This document shows positions 56,833 to 64,000 of a stretch of DNA of 64,000 nt, piece by piece. The stretch comes from Blastococcus aurantiacus (GTDB lineage Bacteria; Actinomycetota; Actinomycetes; Mycobacteriales; Geodermatophilaceae): the NCBI RefSeq assembly GCF_900102425.1, contig NZ_FNBT01000003.1:248001-312000 (forward strand), read 5' to 3'. Both the position numbers and the translations under genes were made by a program. Under the pieces are notes generated by a model. The model saw only the letters and a list, made by a program, of their open reading frames with translations, was not told the origin of the DNA and searched no databases. The stretch's first letter is position 1. Every line of letters starts with the position of its first letter.

Positions 56833-58194
56833 TCACGCGTCGCCGTCCCGTCGGACGGTGAGCGGGCCCAGCGCGGCCAGCTGGGCCTCGGCCACCTCGG
56901 CGTCGCCGACGACGACGGCGGTGAGGGCCCCTGGGGCGAGGTGGCGGCGGGAGACCTCCTGCACCTGGTCGACGGTGACGGCCGCCAGCGCCTGCTGGTG
57001 CTCGGCCAGCCAGCCGACCGGGAGACCCGCGCCGACCAGCGCGGACAGCGTGCTGGCCAGGCCGGCGTGGGTCGCCGTCGACAGCGCCATGCTGCCCAGG
57101 ACGTAGCGGCGGGCGGCGTCCAGCTCGGCCTCGGTGACCGGGGTCAGCGCCATGCGGCCGAGCTCGTACACCGTCTCCATCAGCGCCGGGCCGGTCACCT
57201 CGGTGGCGACGTCGGCCTCGACCAGGAAGGACGCCGCACCCGCCTGGTGCTCCACGGAGCTGCGCGGGCTGTAGCTGTAGCCGCGCCGCTCCCGGATGTT
57301 CTCGACCAGCCGCGAGGAGAAGTAGCCGCCGAACACCATCGCGGCCAGCCGGACCGCGGCCAGGTCGGGGTCGGTACGCGTGGGCGCGGGTCCGCCCAGC
57401 CGGATGTTGGACTGCACGGCGCCGGGCCGGTCGACGAGCTCGAGCACCGGGGCGTGCAGCGAGGTGGCCGGGGCCGACTCCTCGGCGGTGCCGCTCCCGG
57501 TCCAGCCGGTCAGGGCCTCGGCGACGGCGTCGGTCGCGGCCGCCGGGTCGAGATCGCCGACGAGCACCAGCGTGCTGCCGGCGGGCAGCACCCGGTCGAC
57601 GTGCAGCCGGCGCAGGTCCTCGTCGGTGATGGCCGCGACCAGCGCGGGGTCGGGCAGCGAGATGGCGTACGGGTGGCCGGCGTAGCGGCGGGCGCTGAGC
57701 GCCGCGCGGGCCAGGACCGAGGGCTGCGACAGGGCGATGCTGATCCGCTCCGCCAGCCGGTCGCGCTCGCCCTCGACGCCGTCGGCCGGGTAGGTGGCCG
57801 AGGTGAGCAGCTCCGCGAGCACCCCGAGGACGGGACGCAGGCCGCCGGGCAGCAGCGTCGTGCCGAACAGCAGCCGGTCGCTGTCGGACGAGACCGACAT
57901 CTCCGCGCCGTGGCCCTGCAGCAACTGCGCGATGCCGGTCTGGTCGTGCGACGCGGTGCCGAGGAGCACCGCGCCGGACAGGACGGACGCCGCCGCGGTG
58001 TGCCCCTCGGCGGAGCCGACGCTCGACGCGGCGAACGGCACGCGGAGCCGCAGCTCGATGAGCGGCACGCCGGGGCGCGGCACGACGACCACGCGCAGGC
58101 CGTTGGCGAGGGTGGTCTCCGCGGCGGCCGGGACCGGCTGCGGCCGGGGCTCGCCCAGCGGCGGGATCAGGGAGAGGTCCAGCGCGGCGCTCAC
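56833..58194 (-). CDS. M16-family protease, non-catalytic subunit
   Basis: A 453-aa pitrilysin/MPP-fold protein lacking the HxxEH zinc motif. The C-terminal R/Y pair is kept in IRERRGYSYSPRS. It pairs with the catalytic gene just upstream, overlapping by GTGA, like the alpha/beta halves of mitochondrial processing peptidase. It probably helps bind substrate. Confidence 0.88.
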   Translation of the reverse strand: MSAALDLSLIPPLGEPRPQPVPAAAETTLANGLRVVVVPRPGVPLIELRLRVPFAASSVGSAEGHTAAASVLSGAVLLGTASHDQTGIAQLLQGHGAEMSVSSDSDRLLFGTTLLPGGLRPVLGVLAELLTSATYPADGVEGERDRLAERISIALSQPSVLARAALSARRYAGHPYAISLPDPALVAAITDEDLRRLHVDRVLPAGSTLVLVGDLDPAAATDAVAEALTGWTGSGTAEESAPATSLHAPVLELVDRPGAVQSNIRLGGPAPTRTDPDLAAVRLAAMVFGGYFSSRLVENIRERRGYSYSPRSSVEHQAGAASFLVEADVATEVTGPALMETVYELGRMALTPVTEAELDAARRYVLGSMALSTATHAGLASTLSALVGAGLPVGWLAEHQQALAAVTVDQVQEVSRRHLAPGALTAVVVGDAEVAEAQLAALGPLTVRRDGDA

Positions 58195-59501
58195 GCCCGG
58201 CCTCCTGCCGGGCGCAGCTCCAGCATCGCGACCGTGCCGGGATCCAGCCCCCGGGCCGCGGCCTGCACCTGCTCGGGGGTGACGGCGGCGAGCCGGGCGG
58301 CGAGCTCACCGGCCAGCTCGGCCCGCCCGTGGACCAGCTCGGCGGCGGCGAACGCCAGCGTGCGGCCCAGGACGGAGTCGGCCTGCCGCAGCAGCTGCGC
58401 CTCGGTGCGCGCCTGCACGCGGCGCAGCTCGTCGGCCGGGACGCCGTCGCTGCCGATCCGCGCGATCTCCTCGTGCACGGCGGCGGTGACCCGCTCGACC
58501 GGGACGCCGGCCGGGTGGTGCACCTGGGTGGTGAGCAACGTGGCGTCACGGACGTCGAACGGGTCGCCGAACAGTCCGACGTAGCTGCTCTGCGCGATGG
58601 CGGTGCGGTCGTCGTGGATCAGCCGGCGCTCCAGGCGCGAGGCGTCGCCCTCGCTGAGCAGCTCGGCCAACAGCACCGTGCCGAGGTACTCGTCGAAGTT
58701 CGCGACCGGGTCGGGCACCCGCCAGCCGAGAGCCACGGCCGGGGCGGTGGCCAGCCGGTCCTCGACGACCACCGAGCGCACCGACGTCGGCATCGGCTCC
58801 CCGGTCCGCGGGGTGGGCGGCACCTCGCGGGCGGCGACGGGCCCGAACCAGCGCTGGACGAGCCGTTCGGTCTCGGCGACGTCGAGGTCACCGCCGATGC
58901 AGAGGACGGCGTTGCCCGGGGCGTAGTAGGTGGAGAAGAAGTCGGTGGCGTCGTCGACGGTCGAGGACTCCAGGTCGACGAAGGAGCCGTAGCCGTCGTG
59001 CGTGTTGGCGAAGCTCTCGAACGCGACCTGCGGCAGCTGCAGCCAGGGGAAGGCGCCGTAGGGCCGGTTGAGCACGTTGACCCGGATCTCCTCCTTCACC
59101 ACGTCGATCTGGTTGCGGAGGTTCTCCTCGGTGATGGCCGGGGCGGCCATGCGGTCGGCCTCGAGGAAGAGGGCCCGCTCGAGCGCCTCGGCCGGCAGCG
59201 CCTCGAAGTAGTTCGTGTAGTCCTGGTGGGTCGAGCCGTTGAACGTGCCGCCGGCGGCCTGCACCAGGCGGGCGTGCTCCATCTTCGGCACGTGCGCCGA
59301 CCCCTGGAACATGAGGTGCTCGAAGAGATGGGCGAAACCCGTGCGCCCCTCGGGCTCGTTGCGCATCCCGACGTCGTAGAAGACGCTCACCGCGACCACG
59401 GGCACGCTGCGGTCGGGGGCCAGGACGACGCGCAGCCCGTTGTCCAGCGTGAACCGCTCGACCGGGTGCCTCAGGGTCAGTGCGGTTCCGGCTGCTGTCA
59501 C
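58191..59501 (-). CDS. M16-family zinc protease, catalytic subunit
   Basis: A 436-aa M16B protease with the inverted zinc motif H58-L-F-E61-H62 and the distal glutamate in ENLRNQIDVVKEEIR. No signal peptide is seen, so it acts in the cytosol. It forms a heterodimer with the following gene. TAGGGT lies 7 nt before the GTG. Confidence 0.9.
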   Translation of the reverse strand: MTAAGTALTLRHPVERFTLDNGLRVVLAPDRSVPVVAVSVFYDVGMRNEPEGRTGFAHLFEHLMFQGSAHVPKMEHARLVQAAGGTFNGSTHQDYTNYFEALPAEALERALFLEADRMAAPAITEENLRNQIDVVKEEIRVNVLNRPYGAFPWLQLPQVAFESFANTHDGYGSFVDLESSTVDDATDFFSTYYAPGNAVLCIGGDLDVAETERLVQRWFGPVAAREVPPTPRTGEPMPTSVRSVVVEDRLATAPAVALGWRVPDPVANFDEYLGTVLLAELLSEGDASRLERRLIHDDRTAIAQSSYVGLFGDPFDVRDATLLTTQVHHPAGVPVERVTAAVHEEIARIGSDGVPADELRRVQARTEAQLLRQADSVLGRTLAFAAAELVHGRAELAGELAARLAAVTPEQVQAAARGLDPGTVAMLELRPAGGRA

Positions 59502-59508
59502 GCTGCCG

Positions 59509-59514
59509 ACCCTA
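59509..59514 (-). promoter_or_regulatory. -10 box TAGGGT, leaderless layout
   Basis: On the minus strand TAGGGT lies 7 nt before the GTG at 59501. Confidence 0.5.
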
Positions 59515-59544
59515 CGACGGTGCGGCCGTGCGGACCGGTTGCGG

Positions 59545-59640
59545 GGCCCGGAGGGCTCCCGACCGGGACACGAGGATGCGCTCAGCCCGACCGGGGAGCG
59601 GCTGGTGGGCGCGGTGCGATCCGGAGGATCGCGGTCTCAG
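59545..59640. repeat. 3'-end hairpin element, copy 2
   Basis: It contains GGGCCCGGAGGGCTCCCG, a direct repeat CCCGACCGGG (twice) and the perfect hairpin GCGATCCGGAGGATCGC, ending at the CTCAG with a minus-strand stop. It resembles 50882-50982, with a paired base change in the hairpin stem. Confidence 0.45.
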
Positions 59641-60530
59641 AGGACGTCGACGGCCTGGATGAGCTGGTCGATGACGCCGTAGAGCTCGGCGTGGGTGTTG
59701 GGGATGGAGATGTAGAGCAGCGCCGGGGCGGGCCGGCCGACGTCGATGAGCAGCAGCGCGGCCCGCTCGCCCGAGGCGTCGTAGCCCTCGACGTCCCAGG
59801 AGAGCTGGAACTCGAGCAGGTGCGCGGCGCTGCCGTCGACGGTGAGCGCCTCGTCGCGCATGATCCGGCGCTCGTTGGGGTCCGGGTAGTAGTTGAGCCG
59901 CACGCTGTCGGCCAGCGCGCTCACCGTGGTGGGCAGGCTGCCGGGGCCGGCCCACCCGTAGCTCTCGGCCACCGGGCCGGAGGTGACCTGCGCGATGAAC
60001 CGGGTGCCGTCGGGCGTGAGCTCCTGGGTGGTGAAGTACTGGCCGGCGACGGTGGTCGTCTCCACCATGCCGAGGGCGTCGAACTCCGACCAGCCGGTGC
60101 CCAGGTAGGGGTAGGCGATCCCCGCCGACTCGTCGACGATCCGCACGGTCCCCGGCGGGAACGCCGGCCCGGAGGGCGGCTGACCCGCCGAGGACGGCTC
60201 GCGCGCGGCGACGTCGTCGTCCCCTCCCCCCGTGCCGACGACCAGTGCCAGCACGACGGCGATGACGACACCCAGCACCCCGGCGACGATCCAGGCCGCG
60301 CGGCGGGGCCGGACCGGGTCCCGGTCGGGCTCGATCGTCCACGGGGCCCGCTCCGGTGCGGCCGGCCGCTGGGGCGCCAGGACCGGGGACTGCTGGACGG
60401 CGACCCCCGGACCGGTCGGCGTGGCGACGTCGGACCACGCGGACCCGCTCCACCAGCGCACCATCCCCGGCGTGCCGTCGGGGTCGGCGTACCAGCCCGG
60501 CGGCGGGGTGGGCTGCCCGGACGAGGTCAC
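59637..60530 (-). CDS. DUF2510 membrane-anchored protein
   Basis: A 297-aa protein. It opens with a DUF2510 module (PPPGWYADPDGTPGMVRWWS), then a Pro-rich linker, one membrane helix (~78-98, AAWIVAGVLGVVIAVVLAL) and an extracellular domain of ~180 residues that looks like a lipoprotein- or PsbP-like fold. The function is unknown. TAGGGT lies 6 nt before the GTG. Confidence 0.75.
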   Translation of the reverse strand: MTSSGQPTPPPGWYADPDGTPGMVRWWSGSAWSDVATPTGPGVAVQQSPVLAPQRPAAPERAPWTIEPDRDPVRPRRAAWIVAGVLGVVIAVVLALVVGTGGGDDDVAAREPSSAGQPPSGPAFPPGTVRIVDESAGIAYPYLGTGWSEFDALGMVETTTVAGQYFTTQELTPDGTRFIAQVTSGPVAESYGWAGPGSLPTTVSALADSVRLNYYPDPNERRIMRDEALTVDGSAAHLLEFQLSWDVEGYDASGERAALLLIDVGRPAPALLYISIPNTHAELYGVIDQLIQAVDVL

Positions 60531-60536
60531 GCTCCA

Positions 60537-60542
60537 ACCCTA
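60537..60542 (-). promoter_or_regulatory. -10 box TAGGGT, leaderless layout
   Basis: On the minus strand TAGGGT lies 6 nt before the GTG at 60530. Confidence 0.5.
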
Positions 60543-60589
60543 GGCCGCCCGCGTAGCGTGCCGGGAGCTCATCCAGGGAAGGACGCATC

Positions 60590-61360
60590 GTGGACGTCGT
60601 GCCGGCAGCCGCTGCCGTGGTCGACCGGCTGCGCGCGGCCGGGTGCGTCTTCGCCGAGGACGAGGCGGCCCTGCTGCTGGCGGCCGCCGCGGACGCCGAC
60701 GACCTCGCGGCGCTGGTCGGGCGCCGCGTCGCCGGTGAACCCCTGGAGCAGCTGCTGGGCTGGGCGGCGTTCGACGGCCTGCGCATCGCGCTGGCCCCGG
60801 GGGTGTTCGTCCCGCGCGTGCGGTCGGAGTTCCTCGCCGAGCGGGCCGCGGCGGCCGCCCGGCCGGGGTCGCTGGTCCTGGACCTGTGCTGCGGCTCCGG
60901 CGCTCTGGGTGCGGCCGTGGCCGCCCGGATGCCGGGGATCGAGCTGCACGCCGCCGACCTGGACCCCGCCGCGGTGGCCTGCGCGCGGGGCAACCTGCCC
61001 GGCGCGACCGTGCACGAGGGCGACCTGTTCGACGCCCTGCCGACGACGCTGCGCGGGCGGATCGACGTCCTGGTGTCGAACGTCCCCTACGTCCCGACGT
61101 CCGCGCTCGCGCTGATGCCTCCCGAGGCGCGCGACCACGAGCCCCGGCTGGCGCTCGACGGCGGGCACGACGGCCTGGTCGTGGCCCGCCGCGTCCTGGC
61201 CGCCGCACCGGCCTGGCTGGCACCGGGCGGCACCGTCCTCTTCGAGACGAGCGAGGCCCAGGTGCCCGCGGCGCTGGCGGCGGTGTCCGCCGCCGGGCTG
61301 GCCGCGACAGCGGACACCGACGACGAGCGCGGGGCGACGGTCGTCAGCGGCCGGCGCTAG
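60590..61360 (+). CDS. HemK/PrmC-like protein methyltransferase
   Basis: A 256-aa SAM-dependent methyltransferase. Motif I is VLDLCCGSGALG, the acidic strand HAADLDP, and the substrate motif NVPY (NPPY-like) in VLVSNVPYVPT. This resembles the N5-glutamine methyltransferases of release factors, but NVPY and the lack of a nearby prfA argue for a paralogue. AAGGA precedes the GTG. Confidence 0.8.
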   Translation: MDVVPAAAAVVDRLRAAGCVFAEDEAALLLAAAADADDLAALVGRRVAGEPLEQLLGWAAFDGLRIALAPGVFVPRVRSEFLAERAAAAARPGSLVLDLCCGSGALGAAVAARMPGIELHAADLDPAAVACARGNLPGATVHEGDLFDALPTTLRGRIDVLVSNVPYVPTSALALMPPEARDHEPRLALDGGHDGLVVARRVLAAAPAWLAPGGTVLFETSEAQVPAALAAVSAAGLAATADTDDERGATVVSGRR

Positions 61361-62772
61361 CCGCGTCGCAGCGTCGCGAGCTCCCGCCAGAGGTGGGCGG
61401 CGGCCTCGGCGCCCCGCTCGAGCATGCGCAGGAGCACCCGCTCGTTGGGCGAGTGGATGCGGTCGGTCGGCAGGCCGATGCCCAGGAACACCAGTGGCGC
61501 GCCCAGCCCCTCCGCGAGGTCGGCCTCGGGGCCGCTGCCGCCCTCGCGGGTCAGCAGCACGTCCTCGGGGGCGGTGTCGAACGCCTGCCCGATGGCGCGC
61601 AGGAGAGCCTCCATCGCCGGGGAGTCCAGGTCGCTCGCGCAGGGTGCGACGCCGCCGGGCGGGGTGTGCACCTCCGCGACGATGCCCTCGGGGAGGTTCT
61701 CGTCGACCCAGGCCTGCACCATGGCGCCGATCTGCTCCGGCCGCTGGTCGGAGACCAGCCGGAAGGTGATCTTGGCGTGCGCCTCGGCCGGGATGATCGT
61801 CTTGTGCCCGGGGCCGGTGTAGCCGCCCCACATGCCGTTCACCTCGGCGGTGGGCCGGGCGCCGGTGCGCTCCAGGGTGCTGTAGCCGGCCTCGCCGTAC
61901 GTGGTGCGGGAGGCCGCCGGGCCCGCCAGCCAGGCCTGCTCGTCGAAGGGCACCCGGCCCATGAGGTCCCGCTCGCGGTCGGACAGCGGGCGCACCGCGT
62001 CGTAGAAGCCCGGGAGGGTGACCCGCCCCTGGTCGTCGTGCAACGTCGCGATCAGCTCGGCCAGGGCGTGCAGCGGGTTGGGCACCGCGCCGCCGAACGA
62101 GCCGGAGTGCAGGTCGACGGCCGGTCCGCGCAGGGTGATCTCGGCGTCGGCCAGTCCGCGCATCGCGGTGACCGCGCTGGGCACGTCGGGTGCGGCCATG
62201 CCGGTGTCGCTGACCACGACGACGTCGCAGTCGAGCCGGTCGCGGCGCTCCCGCAGCAGCGCGGCGAAGTGCGGCGACCCGGACTCCTCCTCCCCCTCGA
62301 CCAGCACCTTGACGGTGACGGCGGGGGTGCCGCGACCGGTGGCCGCGAGGTGGGCGCGCAGCCCGAGCAGGTGGACGATCAGGACGCCCTTGTCGTCGCT
62401 GGCGCCGCGGCCGTGCAGCTCGGGGCCGTCCGGACCGTCCACGCGCGTGGGCTCGAACGGCGGGTGCACCCACAGCTCCGGCGGGTCCACCGGCTGGACG
62501 TCGTGGTGCCCGTAGACCAGCGCCACCGGTGCGTCCGGGTCGGCGCTGGGCCACTCGGCGTAGACGGCGGGGGCACCGGGGGTCGGCCAGATCTCCACGG
62601 TCGGGAAGCCGGTGCGGCGCAACGCCTCGGCCAGCCACTCGGCGCTGGCCGCGACATCGGCGGCGTGCGCGGGGTCGGCCGAGATCGACGGGATGCGCAG
62701 CCACGCGTCGAGGTCGGCATGCAGGTCGTCGATGTGGGCGGAGACGAACTCGCGTTCCGGACTCGTTGTCAC
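61357..62772 (-). CDS. M20-family metallopeptidase (dipeptidase)
   Basis: A 471-aa M20/ArgE/DapE-type peptidase. The first metal motif is GHHDVQP (88-94), the bridging Asp lies in GRGASDDKG (121-129), and EGEEESGSPH holds the base and metal Glu. The dimerisation domain has VDLHSGSFGGAVPNP. It probably cleaves dipeptides. TACCGT lies 8 nt before the GTG. Its stop shares CTAG with the convergent methyltransferase stop. Confidence 0.88.
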   Translation of the reverse strand: MTTSPEREFVSAHIDDLHADLDAWLRIPSISADPAHAADVAASAEWLAEALRRTGFPTVEIWPTPGAPAVYAEWPSADPDAPVALVYGHHDVQPVDPPELWVHPPFEPTRVDGPDGPELHGRGASDDKGVLIVHLLGLRAHLAATGRGTPAVTVKVLVEGEEESGSPHFAALLRERRDRLDCDVVVVSDTGMAAPDVPSAVTAMRGLADAEITLRGPAVDLHSGSFGGAVPNPLHALAELIATLHDDQGRVTLPGFYDAVRPLSDRERDLMGRVPFDEQAWLAGPAASRTTYGEAGYSTLERTGARPTAEVNGMWGGYTGPGHKTIIPAEAHAKITFRLVSDQRPEQIGAMVQAWVDENLPEGIVAEVHTPPGGVAPCASDLDSPAMEALLRAIGQAFDTAPEDVLLTREGGSGPEADLAEGLGAPLVFLGIGLPTDRIHSPNERVLLRMLERGAEAAAHLWRELATLRRG

Positions 62773-62780
62773 GGCTGCCG

Positions 62781-62786
62781 ACGGTA
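62781..62786 (-). promoter_or_regulatory. -10 box TACCGT, near-leaderless layout
   Basis: On the minus strand TACCGT lies 8 nt before the GTG at 62772. Confidence 0.45.
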
Positions 62787-62816
62787 GTGCCGCGCGCACC
62801 GGGGCGAGCTCCCGGC

Positions 62817-62822
62817 TAGCGT
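62817..62822 (+). promoter_or_regulatory. -10 box TAGCGT, leaderless layout
   Basis: TAGCGT lies 7 nt before the ATG at 62830. It is part of a compact divergent pair with the M20 gene. Confidence 0.5.
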
Positions 62823-62829
62823 CCGGGGC

Positions 62830-63675
62830 ATGGCCGGAGAACTGCTGCGCACCGACGTCGGCGACCTCACCTTCGACGTGCGCGTCGACGGACCGGAGGA
62901 CGGGCGGCCGGTGCTGCTGCTGCACGGCTTCCCGCAGACCTCCGCGTGCTGGGCGGCGGTGACCCCGCTGCTCACCCAGGCGGGCCTGCGCACCTACGCC
63001 CCCGACCAGCTGGGCTACTCCCCCGGCGCACGCCCTGGCGACGTGGACTCCTACGCGGTGCAGAACCTGGCGCAGGTGACCGCGGACCTGATGACCGCGC
63101 TGGAGATCCCGGTCGCCGACGTCGTCGGGCACGACTGGGGCGCCAACGTCGCGTGGGCGGTGGCCGGCTGGCACTCCGACCGCGTGCGCTCGCTGACCGC
63201 GGTGTCAGTGCCGCACCCGGCGGCCTACACCGCTGCCTTCCGCGTCGACCCGGAGCAGAAGGAGCGCTCGGCCTACATCCGGCTGTTCTGGCAGCAGGGC
63301 AAGGCCGAGGAGGTGCTGCTGGCCGACGACGCGCGGCGGCTGCGCCGGATGTACGACGTCGAGAACAGCGGCATCTCCCCCGAGACGGTGGACGAGTACG
63401 TGGCGGTGCTGTCGGCGCCGGGCGCGCTGACCGCCGCGCTCAACTGGTACCGGGCGATGAGCTCCGACGCCCGCGTGGACAAGGTCGAGGTGCCCACGAC
63501 CTACGTGTGGAGCGACGCCGACGTCGCGATCGGCCGGACCGCCGCCGAGGCGTGCGAGCAGTTCGTCACCGGCGACTACCGGTTCGTCGCGCTGCCGGGC
63601 GTCACGCACTGGATCCCGGAGCAGGCACCCGAGCAGCTGGCCGCCGCGATCTGGGACCGCGTGGCCTCCAGCTGA
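62830..63675 (+). CDS. haloalkane-dehalogenase/epoxide-hydrolase-like alpha/beta hydrolase
   Basis: A 281-aa alpha/beta hydrolase with HGFPQTSACW, the nucleophile D102 in VGHDWGANVAWAV, and the histidine in LPGVTHWIPEQ. The aspartate nucleophile indicates an epoxide or halide substrate rather than an ester. It is similar in type to the enzyme at 37874 but not its close copy. Confidence 0.83.
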   Translation: MAGELLRTDVGDLTFDVRVDGPEDGRPVLLLHGFPQTSACWAAVTPLLTQAGLRTYAPDQLGYSPGARPGDVDSYAVQNLAQVTADLMTALEIPVADVVGHDWGANVAWAVAGWHSDRVRSLTAVSVPHPAAYTAAFRVDPEQKERSAYIRLFWQQGKAEEVLLADDARRLRRMYDVENSGISPETVDEYVAVLSAPGALTAALNWYRAMSSDARVDKVEVPTTYVWSDADVAIGRTAAEACEQFVTGDYRFVALPGVTHWIPEQAPEQLAAAIWDRVASS

Positions 63676-63694
63676 CCGGTCAGCGCACTCCGGG

Positions 63695-64000
63695 TCAGAG
63701 CAACTTGTAGTAGCGGACCAGCGGCAGGGGCGTGAAACCGGCCTGCTCGTAGGCGGCCCGCGCAGGGGCGTGCCCGGGGTCGCCGCCGGTGCCGATGACA
63801 GCCAGCTCCGAGCCGTGCTCGCGCATCCGCTCGACGGCGAAGGCGATCAGGTCGGCGGCGATGCCACGCCGCTGGTGCACGGGGTCGACGGCGATCATCT
63901 CGATCTCGCTGCTGTTCGGCTCGTCCTCCTGCCTGCCGTGCACGATCGCGACGAACCCGACCGCCCTGCCCTCGTGTTCGGCGACCCAGGTCGGCATCGC
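63695..64000 (-). CDS. GNAT N-acetyltransferase, cut by the window edge
   Basis: The C-terminal 102 codons of a GNAT gene. The acetyl-CoA loop VHQRRGIAADLIAFA and the end PARAAYEQAGFTPLPLVRYY are present. The usual ~60-residue N-terminal part is missing, so the frame very likely continues beyond base 64000; the ATG at 63997 is probably internal. Confidence 0.8.
   Translation of the reverse strand, partial: AMPTWVAEHEGRAVGFVAIVHGRQEDEPNSSEIEMIAVDPVHQRRGIAADLIAFAVERMREHGSELAVIGTGGDPGHAPARAAYEQAGFTPLPLVRYYKLL

Overview
This 64 kb window is chromosomal DNA from a very GC-rich actinobacterium. Two WhiB proteins, an RshA/SigH pair, a mycoredoxin, the 24-residue ribosomal protein bL37, UPF0182 and UvrD2 all point to that phylum. 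GTG is a very common start codon. Codon style, dispersed GTGAGCGAGCTTGCG-type repeats and gene mix suggest Geodermatophilaceae (Blastococcus, Geodermatophilus or Modestobacter); this family call is inference. Gene density is high, many neighbours overlap by ATGA or GTGA, and I see no prophage, insertion sequence, CRISPR array or rRNA.

Layout. 0.1-6 kb: PP2C/SpoIIE phosphatase, phospholipid pair psd-pssA, GNAT, NagD-like HAD phosphatase and a diacylglycerol-kinase-family lipid kinase. 6-19 kb: a block that matches Mycobacterium tuberculosis Rv3219-Rv3228 in content and orientation: whiB1, pdtaS, a free-standing biotin carrier protein, bL37, rshA, sigH, SRAP protein, aroA, and an RsgA-type GTPase. 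Inserted are a biotin-carboxylase-like protein without its ATP-grasp core, a Cys-tRNA deacylase, a membrane-fused spermidine-synthase-like protein and an aldehyde dehydrogenase. 19-41 kb: a more variable region with two lower-GC secreted proteins, a DUF2087 regulator, hisN, an overlapping aldo/keto reductase-hydrolase-xylulokinase operon, cbs-metB transsulfuration, methionine aminopeptidase beside an Xre regulator with a tandem operator, a P450-ferredoxin pair, a SNF2 helicase, and a lipid-catabolism group (epoxide-hydrolase-like, PhyH, acyl-CoA dehydrogenase) flanked by two initiator tRNA genes. 41-57 kb: a block matching Rv3193c-Rv3199c: UPF0182, PDZ-Lon protease, DUF2342, Rv3196-like, ABC1 kinase, whiB7, uvrD2, mycoredoxin, NudC. 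57-64 kb: M16 protease pair, DUF2510 protein, HemK-like methyltransferase, M20 peptidase, a hydrolase and a cut-off GNAT.

How it works together. The redox and antibiotic stress circuits are prominent. SigH has a GGAAT-N19-GTT promoter upstream of itself, and a similar GGAAG-N18-GTT site precedes the mycoredoxin gene. whiB1 has a CRP-type palindrome and a structured leader. whiB7 has an AT-rich plus -35/-10 promoter, a 104-codon leader ORF and a terminator hairpin with a T-rich tail, as expected for ribosome-mediated attenuation. PdtaS lies at one end, and an ANTAR protein without a receiver domain at the other.

The best leads for something undescribed are: (1) the ATP-grasp-less biotin-carboxylase-like protein next to a lone biotinyl carrier; (2) an 80-bp dispersed repeat that encodes a 26-residue peptide joined by GTGA overlaps to both neighbouring genes; (3) a simple promoter grammar, TANNNT placed 6-8 nt before the start codon, in front of about a third of the genes, implying widespread leaderless mRNAs.
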